In this document: positions 26,708 to 35,890 of the stretch, in pieces
Position numbering within the stretch: position 1 is the first letter of the stretch
Layout of the letters: each line of letters begins with the position of its first letter
Assembly (NCBI GenBank): GCA_947497485.1
Contig: CANMHB010000007.1
Location: forward strand, 102,371-166,370
Length of the DNA: 64,000 nucleotides
Direction: 5' to 3'
Origin: Flavobacteriales bacterium
GTDB taxonomy: Bacteria; Bacteroidota; Bacteroidia; Flavobacteriales_D; Crocinitomicaceae
Notes under the pieces: model-generated
Told to the model about the DNA's origin: nothing
Seen by the model: only the letters and a program-made list of their open reading frames with translations
The model's database searches: none
Translations under genes and position numbers: made by a program

Positions 26708-27583
26708 ATGCAAGAACAGGAACCTTTGTATATTTCAAAAAGAAACAGACGAGGCGTTTTTACCTTGTTTTTCGTATCTCTCGCTTTGGTCTTCACACCC
26801 CGAATTTTAATGTATTTTTCGGAAGAAGAAAAGGTTGAAATCACTATTGAAGAAATACAAGAATTAGATGAAAAACGAGAATATTCTCAGTCGCGGAAGT
26901 TCGCTAATTTTTACCCTTCAAAAAAAGATAAATATAAAATTCCCGAAAAGGCGTTTGATCCCAACACGTACTCCAAAGAAAAGTGGATAAAACTAGGGTT
27001 ATCAGAAAAACAAGCTAACGTCGTTTTGAAATTCACACGTCGTGGAATTAATTCCAATGAAGATTTGAAAAAGATTTTTGTTATCCCACAAGAACTCTAT
27101 GAGAAAATAAAGGATTCAACTTACTATCCCAAAAAAGATTTTACCAATGAGCTTCAACAAGAGCTTCAACGAGATCGTGTAACGATAAACTTAATCAATT
27201 TAAATAAAGGTGAGCTTGAAGAATTTACAAAAATCAATGGGATAGGACCTTTTTATGCAAAACAAATCATCCGTTACAGAGATCAATTAGGTGGATTTTA
27301 TTCCAAAGAACAATTACTCGAGGTTTGGAAAATGAATGTGGAGACCTATGATAAGATAAAAGATTATGTGTTTATTACCAAAGGGGAATTGAGACAAATT
27401 TCATTAAATAACACCAACGTCAACGAATTAAATAACCATCCTTATTTGAATTGGAACCAAGCAAATTCAATCATCAAACTTCGTGAACAGCGTGGAGGGT
27501 TCAAATCAATTTCCGATATAAAAGAATCTGTTTTAATTGATGAAGAAACGTTTGAGAAATTAACTCCTTATTTAACTTTGTAA
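26708..27583 (+). CDS. Helix-hairpin-helix (ComEA-like) domain protein
   Basis: 291 aa. A single N-terminal transmembrane segment (about 16-34, FTLFFVSLALVFTPRILMYF) anchors a cytoplasm-external part with ComEA-type helix-hairpin-helix units: INLNKGELEEFTKINGIGP FYAKQIIRYRDQLGGF around 157-196 and a last one SLNNTNVNELNNHP ... IIKLREQRGGFKSI near the C-terminus; an earlier degenerate unit lies at about 90-130. ComEA binds incoming DNA in competent cells, but similar proteins with no proven role occur in many Bacteroidota. It starts 4 bp after the permease. Confidence 0.85.
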   Translation: MQEQEPLYISKRNRRGVFTLFFVSLALVFTPRILMYFSEEEKVEITIEEIQELDEKREYSQSRKFANFYPSKKDKYKIPEKAFDPNTYSKEKWIKLGLSEKQANVVLKFTRRGINSNEDLKKIFVIPQELYEKIKDSTYYPKKDFTNELQQELQRDRVTINLINLNKGELEEFTKINGIGPFYAKQIIRYRDQLGGFYSKEQLLEVWKMNVETYDKIKDYVFITKGELRQISLNNTNVNELNNHPYLNWNQANSIIKLREQRGGFKSISDIKESVLIDEETFEKLTPYLTL

Positions 27584-27584
27584 A

Positions 27585-28115
27585 ATGAGCATAGAACAAA
27601 AATTAAAAGCAATCATTCGCGATGTCCCAGATTTCCCAAAACCAGGAATCTTGTTTAAAGATATTTCCACCATTATGTTAAATCCTACTTTTTCGAAAGA
27701 GTTACTAAATCATCTAGTTGAAATATATCGAGATCAAAGAATTGACGCAGTAGCGGGTATTGAAAGTCGTGGATTTTTATTTGGGTATCCTTTGGCAATG
27801 GAATTGGGTGTTCCCTTCGTCCTTATTCGTAAAGAAGGAAAATTACCATATAAGAAAATCAAACATGCATATGATTTAGAATATGGAAGCGCAGTTGTTG
27901 AAATTCATGAAGATGCAATTGAAAAAGGTCAGCACGTTTTGATTCATGATGATTTACTTGCTACAGGAGGATCTGCTGATGCTGCTGCTGAACTGGTGAA
28001 AAAGTGCGGCGGAGAAATAGCGGGATTTAATTTTCTTGTTGGTCTTTCATTTCTGAATGGGGAGGAAAAATTAAACAAACATTCTTCAAATATTGTTAAT
28101 TTAGCGCGATTTTAA
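27585..28115 (+). CDS. apt: Adenine phosphoribosyltransferase
   Basis: 176 aa, family length. The start MSIEQKLKAIIRDVPDFPKPGILFKDIS is characteristic, and the PRPP-binding motif VLIHDDLLATGGSAD is at 118-132. The enzyme converts adenine and PRPP to AMP in purine salvage. The ATG follows the preceding stop by one base; the acyl-CoA dehydrogenase gene begins 10 bp after its own stop. Confidence 0.96.
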   Translation: MSIEQKLKAIIRDVPDFPKPGILFKDISTIMLNPTFSKELLNHLVEIYRDQRIDAVAGIESRGFLFGYPLAMELGVPFVLIRKEGKLPYKKIKHAYDLEYGSAVVEIHEDAIEKGQHVLIHDDLLATGGSADAAAELVKKCGGEIAGFNFLVGLSFLNGEEKLNKHSSNIVNLARF

Positions 28116-28125
28116 AAAATGACCA

Positions 28126-29265
28126 ATGAACTTCGAAAGAAATGAAAATCAAAATATGATTGCGCAAATGGTGCGTGATTTTGCTGAAAAGGAAATTCGT
28201 CCGAACATGAAAAAATGGGATGACGACGAGATTTTCCCAGTTGAAACAATGAAAAAAATGGGAGATCTCGGTTTGTTGGGTATTTTTATTCCTGAAGAAT
28301 ACGGAGGTTCTGGTTTTTCTTATTTTGAATATGCAACTGCCTTGATGGAACTTGGTCGTGTTTGTGGAGGTGTTGGTTTGAGTGTTGCTGCCCATAATTC
28401 ACTTTGTACGGGGCACATTTATTACCATGGAACCGAAGAACAAAAAAGAAAATATTTACCAAAGCTAGCCTCCGGAGAATGGATCGGTGCTTGGGGTCTT
28501 ACTGAGCCAAATACGGGTTCTGATGCCATGCGCATGAAAACAACTGCTGTTAAAGAAGGAAATGAGTGGGTAATTAATGGAGCAAAGAATTGGATTACAC
28601 ATGGATTATCAGGAGATGTAGCTGTTGTGTTAATTCGAACAGGAGAACTGCTGGATAGCAATGGAATCACCGCGTTCATTATTGAAAAAGGAACACCTGG
28701 ATTCTCAGCAGTAAAAATCAAAGAAAAATTAGGCGTTCGCGCCAGTGAAACAGCAGAATTGATTTTTGACAATGTTCGTGTTCCTGAGGAAAATGTAATT
28801 GGAGAAGTTGGAATGGGCTTTCGTCAAGCAATGCAGATTTTAGATGGAGGCAGAATTTCAATAGCATCACTGAGCGCAGGAATTGCGCGTGGTGCTTATG
28901 AGGCTTCTGTAAAATACGCTAAAGAAAGAGAGCAATTTGGTCAACCGATCGCACATTTCCAGGCTATTGGTTTCAAACTTGCCGATATGGCAACAGAGGT
29001 TGAAGCTGCAGAGTTACTTTGCTTCCAAGCTGCATATTTGAAAAACAACAAGTTGCCGGTAACGAAAGCAGGCGCATTTGCAAAGTATTATGCATCAGAG
29101 GTTGCCGTAAAATGCGGTAATGAGGCAGTGCAAATTATGGGTGGATATGGCTACACAAAAGAATATCCGGCAGAGAAGTTTTTACGTGACGCCAAGTTAA
29201 TGACAATTGGAGAAGGAACTTCAGAAATTCAGAAATTGGTAATTTCTAGAGAAATTTTAAAATAA
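28126..29265 (+). CDS. Acyl-CoA dehydrogenase
   Basis: 379 aa, the normal short-chain family length. FAD-dependent features: WGLTEPNTGSDAMRM (about 125-139) and the C-terminal YGYTKEYPAEKFLRDAK, with the catalytic base in GEGTSEIQKL (Glu363 by alignment to MCAD YEGTSQIQ). It oxidises acyl-CoA to enoyl-CoA in fatty-acid or branched-chain amino-acid breakdown; chain preference cannot be read from sequence. Last gene of the permease/apt operon. rpsU begins 66 bp later under its own promoter. Confidence 0.95.
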   Translation: MNFERNENQNMIAQMVRDFAEKEIRPNMKKWDDDEIFPVETMKKMGDLGLLGIFIPEEYGGSGFSYFEYATALMELGRVCGGVGLSVAAHNSLCTGHIYYHGTEEQKRKYLPKLASGEWIGAWGLTEPNTGSDAMRMKTTAVKEGNEWVINGAKNWITHGLSGDVAVVLIRTGELLDSNGITAFIIEKGTPGFSAVKIKEKLGVRASETAELIFDNVRVPEENVIGEVGMGFRQAMQILDGGRISIASLSAGIARGAYEASVKYAKEREQFGQPIAHFQAIGFKLADMATEVEAAELLCFQAAYLKNNKLPVTKAGAFAKYYASEVAVKCGNEAVQIMGGYGYTKEYPAEKFLRDAKLMTIGEGTSEIQKLVISREILK

Positions 29266-29269
29266 GTCA

Positions 29270-29297
29270 TTGTTTTAAAGAAATTGTCGTATATTTG
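29270..29297 (+). promoter_or_regulatory. Strong promoter of rpsU
   Basis: TTG (29270-29272), a 17-bp spacer and TATATTTG (29290-29297), a full match to the Bacteroidota -33/-7 consensus. Transcription should start near 29303, giving a leader of about 28 nt. Confidence 0.75.
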
Positions 29298-29331
29298 CCA
29301 CCCATTTAAGAATTTAAAATAATAAATATAT

Positions 29332-29523
29332 ATGTTAATTATTCCTATTAAAGAAGGCGAAAACATCGAAAGAGCGTTGAAAAAGTACAAAAAGAAGTAC
29401 GAAAAAACCAATGTTATGAAGCAGTTGAGAAGTCGTAAAGAATTCGAAAAACCATCAGTTGTTCGTCGTCAGGAGGTTATCAGAGCTGCATACAAACAAA
29501 GAATGCAATCGCAACAAGCATAA
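29332..29523 (+). CDS. rpsU: 30S ribosomal protein bS21
   Basis: 63 aa, family length: MLIIPIKEGENIERALKKYK KKYEKTNVMKQLRSRKEF matches bS21, and the C-terminal RRQEVIRAAYKQRMQSQQA is the Bacteroidota-type tail, which in Flavobacterium johnsoniae helps hide the 16S anti-Shine-Dalgarno sequence. The leader between the promoter and ATG is A/T-rich (AATAAATATAT before the start) and contains no GGAGG-like sequence. Own promoter (29270-29297) and terminator (29541-29571). Confidence 0.97.
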   Translation: MLIIPIKEGENIERALKKYKKKYEKTNVMKQLRSRKEFEKPSVVRRQEVIRAAYKQRMQSQQA

Positions 29524-29540
29524 TAGAATTTATCTCATTG

Positions 29541-29571
29541 AAAGCCGCTTCGAAAGAGCGGCTTTTTTTTT
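29541..29571 (+). terminator. Intrinsic terminator of rpsU
   Basis: AAAGCCGCT (29541-29549), a 7-base loop, AGCGGCTTT (29557-29565) and further T. A perfect 9-bp stem. It also faces the convergent gene at 29585, where its reverse T tract is weak. Confidence 0.93.
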
Positions 29572-29584
29572 GAATAAAGGTTAT

Positions 29585-30145
29585 TTAATCAAAAAGTAAA
29601 TCTGCGTCAATACCTTCGTTTTGGTCCTTTATGAAAATGGCTATTTCACTGAGGATCTGACTTTTCCTTTCATCGGAGTTTGATTTATTTTCAACATACT
29701 CTTTCAAATGCAGTTGTGCTTCAAGAAGTTGACTTTCTGAAAATGGTCCAGCCATATTTTCAATTATCGTTAAACAATCAAGTGCAATTAGGTAATCATT
29801 ATCAACGCCAATTTCAACGAAGTCTGCAAGATATTCAGATAAGTTAAGTTTCGATTCCCAAAAAATCGGAAGAATTTGTTTCAAATTTTCGTCTTTTTCA
29901 ATTTTTTTAAGTTCTGACATTAATACTTCGGCTGAATTTTGGTCATTAATATCGGAAAGTAAATGTTTGATTTGATTTTGGATTATACGGTCATTTGTTT
30001 GAATTAAGAGTTGAATTAAATCGGGAATTACAGATGCATCTCCTTCTTTTGCCAATTCCATTAAAGCTTTTGATATTTTCTCTGAAATATTTGATTTTAA
30101 ATCGCTCGTAAGTTGAATAAGTTTTTTATTGTTGTTTTTTTTCAC
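29585..30145 (-). CDS. HEAT-repeat-like cytoplasmic protein
   Basis: 186 aa. Two or three helical repeats are visible: ISKALMELAKEGDASVIPDLIQLLIQT near 21-47, IIQNQIKHLLSDINDQNSAEVLMSELKK near 54-82, and a longer helical region from 110 on. No catalytic motif and no signal peptide. The function is unknown; such proteins are scaffolds. It is convergent with rpsU and has 169 bp upstream before the OmpA gene, which is divergent. Confidence 0.7.
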   Translation of the reverse strand: MKKNNNKKLIQLTSDLKSNISEKISKALMELAKEGDASVIPDLIQLLIQTNDRIIQNQIKHLLSDINDQNSAEVLMSELKKIEKDENLKQILPIFWESKLNLSEYLADFVEIGVDNDYLIALDCLTIIENMAGPFSESQLLEAQLHLKEYVENKSNSDERKSQILSEIAIFIKDQNEGIDADLLFD

Positions 30146-30314
30146 TGGAAACTTTTTTCAAAGTTAAAATATTAACTGCGAAATGAACGATTAAAGGGTT
30201 TATGAAAGTTGAGATGTTTAAAAAATATCATTCTTCAAGGAAATTATCAATCTATTTATTTCAATTTTGATACGATTATGAAGTTTTCATTGATCATTTA
30301 AAAATCATATTGAT

Positions 30315-31331
30315 ATGAAAAAGCTGAACGTATTCCGAATAAACTTTGAAAAACAAATTATAAATCTGAAAAGCGCATCATTTATTTTAATTTCCTTAAT
30401 GGCAATTTCCTCTTGTGTGCCAGCTAAAAAGTTTAAAGAATTAGAGGAGCGTGAACGAATTTGTGCTGATGAATTGGTAAAGTATAAAAAAAGTAGTGCT
30501 GACTTTGAAGCGCTTGCAAAAGATTTACAAACTAAATATGACTTAGCATCAACCGATGTTGCAAAATTAAAAAAAGATACTTCAGTATTAGGAAGCACAT
30601 ATCGCCTCTTGAAAAGAGATTTCGATGTGCTAAAAAATCAACATGTTAGTCTTGAAACGTCTTTTGAAAAGTTAAAAAACCTAAGTGCAAAAGAAACAGC
30701 CGCTCTTCAAGCAGATCTTGAGAATAAAAATCGTGAATTACAAAAGAAAGAAGACGCTCTAGTAAAGTTGGACAAAGAACTAAAAGAGAAGCAAGCTTTA
30801 TTGGTTGAAAGGGAGAAACGTGTTAATGAATTGGAGGAGGCGATTCGCAAGAAAGATGCCGTGGTGCAGTTATTAAAAGCAAAAGTTGCAAATGCATTGA
30901 GAGGTTTTGAAAATCAGGGCTTATCAGTTGTCCAGAAAAATGGGAAAATATATGTTAGTTTGGAAGCTAAATTACTTTTCAAATCCGGAAGTACATTTGT
31001 GGAGCCAGAGGGAAGAAAGGCCTTGGTTGAATTGGGGAGAGTACTTGAAAATGAAAAAGATTTGGAAATTGTGGTAGAGGGACACACCGATACGGATAAA
31101 TTAAATAGTTCCGTATCTCCAAAAAATAACTGGGAATTATCTGTTTTGAGAGCAACATCCGTAGTGGACATTTTATTATCAAACTCAACAATGTCGCCAA
31201 CTCAGGTAATGGCTGCAGGAAGAGGAGAGTTTTTACCGATTGACCCAAATGATAAAGCAAAAAATCGTAGAATTGAGGTAATTATTTCTCCGAATCTGAA
31301 TGAACTTTTTGAAATAATCTCTACCGAGTAA
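30315..31331 (+). CDS. OmpA-domain lipoprotein with a central coiled coil
   Basis: 338 aa. The signal sequence has an unusually long N-region (about 20 residues) before SASFILISLMAISSC, whose Cys34 fits a lipobox. Residues ~40-195 are a Lys/Glu heptad-rich coiled coil (KKEDALVKLDKELKEKQALL). The C-terminal OmpA domain (about 215-330) has IVVEGHTDTDKL and MAAGRGEFLPIDPNDKAKNRRIEV, binding peptidoglycan. It would tether the outer membrane to the wall at a fixed distance. The convergent cargo gene ends 3 bp away with no terminator in between. Confidence 0.85.
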   Translation: MKKLNVFRINFEKQIINLKSASFILISLMAISSCVPAKKFKELEERERICADELVKYKKSSADFEALAKDLQTKYDLASTDVAKLKKDTSVLGSTYRLLKRDFDVLKNQHVSLETSFEKLKNLSAKETAALQADLENKNRELQKKEDALVKLDKELKEKQALLVEREKRVNELEEAIRKKDAVVQLLKAKVANALRGFENQGLSVVQKNGKIYVSLEAKLLFKSGSTFVEPEGRKALVELGRVLENEKDLEIVVEGHTDTDKLNSSVSPKNNWELSVLRATSVVDILLSNSTMSPTQVMAAGRGEFLPIDPNDKAKNRRIEVIISPNLNELFEIISTE

Positions 31332-31334
31332 AAT

Positions 31335-33716
31335 TTAACGTAAGACATTGACATGTCCGGTCATCAGCTCTTCCATGCTTCTATTTGGCTTATAGGTTAG
31401 TTTCCAAGTGTAAACGCCATCGGGAACGCGCTTACCTTGATATGTTCCGTCCCATTTGAAGTTTTGATCCTCACTAAAATAGATTAACTCACCCCATCGA
31501 TTGAATATTTCCATTTTAATCCATTTTACGCCTATAAAACTTCCAGAAAAGAAATTATTGATGCGATCCTGATCGGGAATGAAGGCATTTGGGATGTAAA
31601 TATAAAATTCCTCTAAAATTGTTATGGGTTTGGTGATTGTATCAACACATCCTTTAGCATCCCACGCAACTAATGTTATATAGTAAGTCCCAGCGGTATC
31701 ATAAATATTATTTGGATTTATCAAAGTTGACTGATCTCCGTCACCAAAATACCATTGATATGTATATCCATTTGTGGTTAGGTTATAAAATGAAATCGGA
31801 AGCCCTTCTATCAAGTTTTCACTTATCGGTATGAAATTGGCCTCTGGTTTTACAATCGTGACCACTACAAATGCTGATACAGTGAAGGTTTGACAATCGT
31901 CAGAAACGACGACATTATATGAAAATGTGCTGTTTGGTTTAACCCAAATGCCCTGCGAGGTATCACCGTTATGAGTCCAAACAAAGTGATAGTTTCCGTA
32001 TCCTCCTGATGCGGTTGCAGAAATAAAAGCACTATCACCTGGACAAAGTTCAATATTTGGACTTGTATTCACGATAAGAGGAGGACTAAGAATGGTATAT
32101 GTGACCGTGTCATAAGAAATTGCACCACAATTATCAATTACTTGAACAACGTAACTTGTGCTTGTGCTTGGATTTACCTGAATAGAAGCTGATTGTCCGA
32201 TAAGTTGATTAGCTCTAAACCACTGATACGAATATATTCCAGATCCTCCAGATGCAATAGCATTTATTGTTTGTGGAACATAAGGGCATATTTCTACAAT
32301 ATCATCGGAGGCGATTACAGATAGTGGCACATATACAGGAACGGTGACCAAAACAGAGTCATAAACGGTTGTATCTAAACAAGCATCTGTAACTTGAATT
32401 GAATAGATACCTGTTGCGGTGGGTACAACTTCAATTGAACTTGAAGTTTCACCGGTGTTCCATAGATATTCATAGGTCGGCAGTCCCCCGGTGACATTTG
32501 CTGTTAAGTTGATATTATCTCCTGGACAAGTGATGGTTGGGTTATTCAGGGTAACATCGAGTGGTGCAACATCTTGAATGAATAAATTGATTACGATCGG
32601 AGTAATATTTCCACATGGATCGGTCACTTGAAAGGTCAAAGTTAGGGTTTCAAGTCCTTCCTGAATTCCATCAAATAGAGCATCAATCGTAAAGCTCGTA
32701 TTACTTTGACCTGATCCCAATGTTATACTTGAAGGAACAGCAGAATAGTCCGTTCCATTTGTTGCGGTTCCAGATACTTGAATTGGTATTGTAACGGGAA
32801 TGTTGAAGTTGTTTTCTCTTGATAATTCAATTGTTGCCGATGCACAGCCCTCTGCGATCCAATTCGGATTAGAAAAAAGCTGTGGCGATACAGTTTGATT
32901 TATTGTAATAGGCGTTTTAGAGGACAAACTATTGGCTTCCAAAAAGATACCCGAATCCCATTGTCCATCTCCTACGTCAGCAACAGCCAGTATTAAGTGA
33001 TATGTTTGACCGCATTGGACTTTCGAAACAGCAGTTAATGCATCCGTAAAACCATCGTATTGAATAAAGTTCGGATTTGAATTATAGGGAGGCGAATTAC
33101 CATCTCCATTGAAGTTATAAAATTGAGAATTAGTTATAGCGTTTACATTATTTATGGATACGATACTTCCATTATTTGGTAATTTTGCTATATTTTGTAT
33201 TCCTGCAATGCCTGGACCGGAAATAAAAAAACCAAATACATCGTTATAACCTGAATTATTTGGCGGAGCAAATTCAGGGTATTCATCTGAACCAAAAACA
33301 TATTTAAAACGCACAGTATCGGAATATGGAATAAAATCAAATTCCAAGATTGCCGCATTAAATGTTTGAGCTCCCGTTACCAGACTGGTTAGAAGAGTGG
33401 AACCTCCGACATTATTATCAACTCCCGCACCTGCTTGGTTATTTGGTCCTTGTGGCCCATTTCCATTGTTCAAGACGGTTCCCGTTGTCATAACAATTCC
33501 TTCATTTATCCCCAGATTTGTTCCTGCCGCTGTAAACGATCCAATTGCCGATGGACTGCCACTATACATGATATTTGACACAGTAACTCCAGGCCCCAAT
33601 AAAACATTCTGAACCAATCCCGATGGTGAACTATTTGTGCTAGTAACTAATTGAGCAATCAGACTCAAGGGCATCGTAAAAACGACCAGTAATGATATAG
33701 TGACTTGCTTTATCAA
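31335..33716 (-). CDS. Choice-of-anchor L protein with T9SS type B sorting domain
   Basis: 793 aa. Signal peptide ends LIAQ (22). A choice-of-anchor L domain (about 30-250; GINEGIVMTTGTVLNN, VRFKYVFGSDEYPEF) is followed by a Calx-beta-like region (about 280-385), three PKD/Ig-like modules starting CPGDNINLTANVTGG, CPYVPQTINAIASGG and CPGDSAFISATASGG, a true PKD unit (YTYQWYFGDGDQSTLINPN), and a type B sorting domain (YIPNAFIPDQDRINN, MEIFNRWGELIYFS, DGVYTWKLTY). Type B cargo needs PorP/SprF-like helpers and includes adhesins such as SprB. Surface adhesin is the likely role. Confidence 0.88.
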   Translation of the reverse strand: MIKQVTISLLVVFTMPLSLIAQLVTSTNSSPSGLVQNVLLGPGVTVSNIMYSGSPSAIGSFTAAGTNLGINEGIVMTTGTVLNNGNGPQGPNNQAGAGVDNNVGGSTLLTSLVTGAQTFNAAILEFDFIPYSDTVRFKYVFGSDEYPEFAPPNNSGYNDVFGFFISGPGIAGIQNIAKLPNNGSIVSINNVNAITNSQFYNFNGDGNSPPYNSNPNFIQYDGFTDALTAVSKVQCGQTYHLILAVADVGDGQWDSGIFLEANSLSSKTPITINQTVSPQLFSNPNWIAEGCASATIELSRENNFNIPVTIPIQVSGTATNGTDYSAVPSSITLGSGQSNTSFTIDALFDGIQEGLETLTLTFQVTDPCGNITPIVINLFIQDVAPLDVTLNNPTITCPGDNINLTANVTGGLPTYEYLWNTGETSSSIEVVPTATGIYSIQVTDACLDTTVYDSVLVTVPVYVPLSVIASDDIVEICPYVPQTINAIASGGSGIYSYQWFRANQLIGQSASIQVNPSTSTSYVVQVIDNCGAISYDTVTYTILSPPLIVNTSPNIELCPGDSAFISATASGGYGNYHFVWTHNGDTSQGIWVKPNSTFSYNVVVSDDCQTFTVSAFVVVTIVKPEANFIPISENLIEGLPISFYNLTTNGYTYQWYFGDGDQSTLINPNNIYDTAGTYYITLVAWDAKGCVDTITKPITILEEFYIYIPNAFIPDQDRINNFFSGSFIGVKWIKMEIFNRWGELIYFSEDQNFKWDGTYQGKRVPDGVYTWKLTYKPNRSMEELMTGHVNVLR

Positions 33717-33775
33717 ATCCTCTTACCTAATTAACGTAAAACTTTGTTTTTCGTTGTGATTTTTAACAAGATTTT

Positions 33776-33809
33776 AAAATAAAAAAGGGTTGTACCAAAA
33801 TACAACCCT
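33776..33809 (-). terminator. Intrinsic terminator of the second Omp28 cargo gene
   Basis: On the minus strand GGGTTGTA (33801-33808 complement) pairs with TACAACCC (33787-33794 complement) around six bases, followed by TTTTTT-A-TTTT. It separates this gene from the choice-of-anchor L gene. Confidence 0.88.
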
Positions 33810-33835
33810 CAAACTCGTGAAATTTAAACTCTGAA

Positions 33836-35851
33836 TTATTCTATAATAAGTCGTTTTTGAACTTTTCTGCCATCGAAACTCATTTCGACTATATAAATAC
33901 CTGAAGAATAATTTGAAGTATTCAATGTAATATCGTATGCCCCATTCATAATACCATAATTCTTTACGGCCAAAATCTTTCCTGACAAATCACTAACTTT
34001 TAATTCCACCTCTGATGATTTCGGTGAGTTAAATGAAATATTTGCAAAAGAATTTGCGGGATTTGGATAAATGTTAAGGGATTCAGCTAATTCGGAGTCA
34101 GAAAAATCATAAATACCAGCATTACTTCCTAAAACATATCCATTGGATACGGCCTCTGCAATCGTTGCTTTACCAGCATTATCAATTCTTCCTTGTGGAT
34201 CAACTAACATTCCAACTATGTGGATTGAATTCTCATCCCATGAAGCCGGAAGTGTAAAATCGAAATTCAAGGTGTGAGTAGCACCAGGAGAAACGGTTGC
34301 TGGAAAACTATTAGCGTAACCTGTAAAGCTTGGGGCAATTGCACGGGCCACATGGTCATATACCATTTGAGCAGCTGGAACTGGATTTGCTAAACTCTCA
34401 TAACCACCCATTGGACCTAGAGCATTGTTGGCATAAGCATTTACTTGGTTATATCCAGATCCTGTCCCTGTTACGCCATCCTCTGTAAGAACACAAAGTA
34501 ATTTGTAATTGCTGTTAGCGGCTTGAACAAAATCTGCAGAAACAGAAACTTGAAGAACACGTGTAGATGGATCCCAAGTTGCTCCATTTTGAATGGTTGC
34601 CACAGGCGCGATTTGAATTCTTTCAAAGAAATCTGGAGACATTCCTGAAGGATCAACGTCTGCCCCTCTATCCACCAAAGCACTCGGGTAGCCAGAAATG
34701 AGGTTTCCAAAAGCAGAATCATAATCTGTAACCGTCATAGGATCTCCATTATGAACAGCAATTCCTACCCAAAATTGACTATATTTAGAATTAAATTGGT
34801 CCATGAAAACGGCTCCTCTTGGGCAATATTGACACCACGTACCTGTTCCTTCCTCACTTACTACCATTTTTCCTGCAGCCGGAACAATTGGATTTAACGA
34901 AATTGATAAGGTGTCGTCTGATGACACATCATCATTTTGCCCATTTACATTTGAAATAGTGGCTACAACAGGTAAATTCCCAGATGCTAAATTTACATTT
35001 CCTACGTTTATAGACTGATTAGCTGTACTAGCTAGATTCAGTCCAGTTAGATTTTGAGTATAATTTGTTCCATTGTAATTTAAATTGATGTCACAAGAAT
35101 TAATTGTAGTTAAACCTGCATTTACAATTCTAATTTTTGGATAAACAATCTGCCCAGCCAATTCTCCTCCCATGTCAAGCATGGCTACCATGCCATTTAG
35201 GTTAGAAAGCGTATAAGGTTGATGATCAAAACTTACATTATCAATATAAAATTGACTGTTTTGAATAGGGAAATAATCAACTGAGGCTACAGAATTAACT
35301 CCATTAATCCATGTTCCAAAAAGATTGTTATTTACATAAGCTTTCCAAACTTTTAGTGTCAAATTAGCCTCAATTTTCAGTTTAAACCAGGCCCCTTCTG
35401 TGTAGGATCCTACTGCCAAGTTTGGAGTTGTGGCATCATCGATATAAATCTGGCCTCCATCCATATTAACGTTTAAGGCCCAAGTTGTACCGGGATTTAA
35501 CGCTCCTTGAATGTTGAAATATGCATTTTTTCCACTGTTAATATAAAAATCTGTTTCAAGTGTGAAAATCCCATTTGTGTATAGTTGCCCAAATTTTAAA
35601 AGAACATCTTGAGGACCTCCACTTGCTGCAGTAGAAGAAAAGTAAACTGAATTGGGCTGAGAATTTGCTTGATTATTGGTTGTTTTGGCATCTTCATTTC
35701 CTCCTTCTGTTCCGCTCCAGGTTGACCAATATGTTGAGGTTGGTCCAATATAGGTGTTGATGGGAACCGCATCAAAGTTATCTGAAAATATTTGACCGAA
35801 AGAAAAGCCTGCGCCAAATAATCCAGCTAACAAAAAAGTAGTTTTTTTCAT
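33836..35851 (-). CDS. Secreted Omp28-domain protein with T9SS type A sorting domain
   Basis: 671 aa. Signal peptide ends FSFGQ (20). An N-terminal LamG/cleaved-adhesin-like beta sandwich (about 22-210; IFSDNFDAVPINTY) and a CARDB-like segment (about 220-310) precede an Omp28 region with EEGTGTWCQYCPRG (Cys340-x-x-Cys343). The type A sorting domain has SLNIYPNPANSFANI and GIYIVEMSFDGRKVQKRLII. The Omp28 part and CxxC recall the cargo at 252-2042, but the N-terminal half is different, so the two share a module rather than being whole-gene duplicates. TATCTTTA at 35874-35881 (minus) may be its -7 element. Confidence 0.87.
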   Translation of the reverse strand: MKKTTFLLAGLFGAGFSFGQIFSDNFDAVPINTYIGPTSTYWSTWSGTEGGNEDAKTTNNQANSQPNSVYFSSTAASGGPQDVLLKFGQLYTNGIFTLETDFYINSGKNAYFNIQGALNPGTTWALNVNMDGGQIYIDDATTPNLAVGSYTEGAWFKLKIEANLTLKVWKAYVNNNLFGTWINGVNSVASVDYFPIQNSQFYIDNVSFDHQPYTLSNLNGMVAMLDMGGELAGQIVYPKIRIVNAGLTTINSCDINLNYNGTNYTQNLTGLNLASTANQSINVGNVNLASGNLPVVATISNVNGQNDDVSSDDTLSISLNPIVPAAGKMVVSEEGTGTWCQYCPRGAVFMDQFNSKYSQFWVGIAVHNGDPMTVTDYDSAFGNLISGYPSALVDRGADVDPSGMSPDFFERIQIAPVATIQNGATWDPSTRVLQVSVSADFVQAANSNYKLLCVLTEDGVTGTGSGYNQVNAYANNALGPMGGYESLANPVPAAQMVYDHVARAIAPSFTGYANSFPATVSPGATHTLNFDFTLPASWDENSIHIVGMLVDPQGRIDNAGKATIAEAVSNGYVLGSNAGIYDFSDSELAESLNIYPNPANSFANISFNSPKSSEVELKVSDLSGKILAVKNYGIMNGAYDITLNTSNYSSGIYIVEMSFDGRKVQKRLIIE

Positions 35852-35890
35852 TTGAATGATTTTTAAAATTTATTAAAGATATTAAAATAT

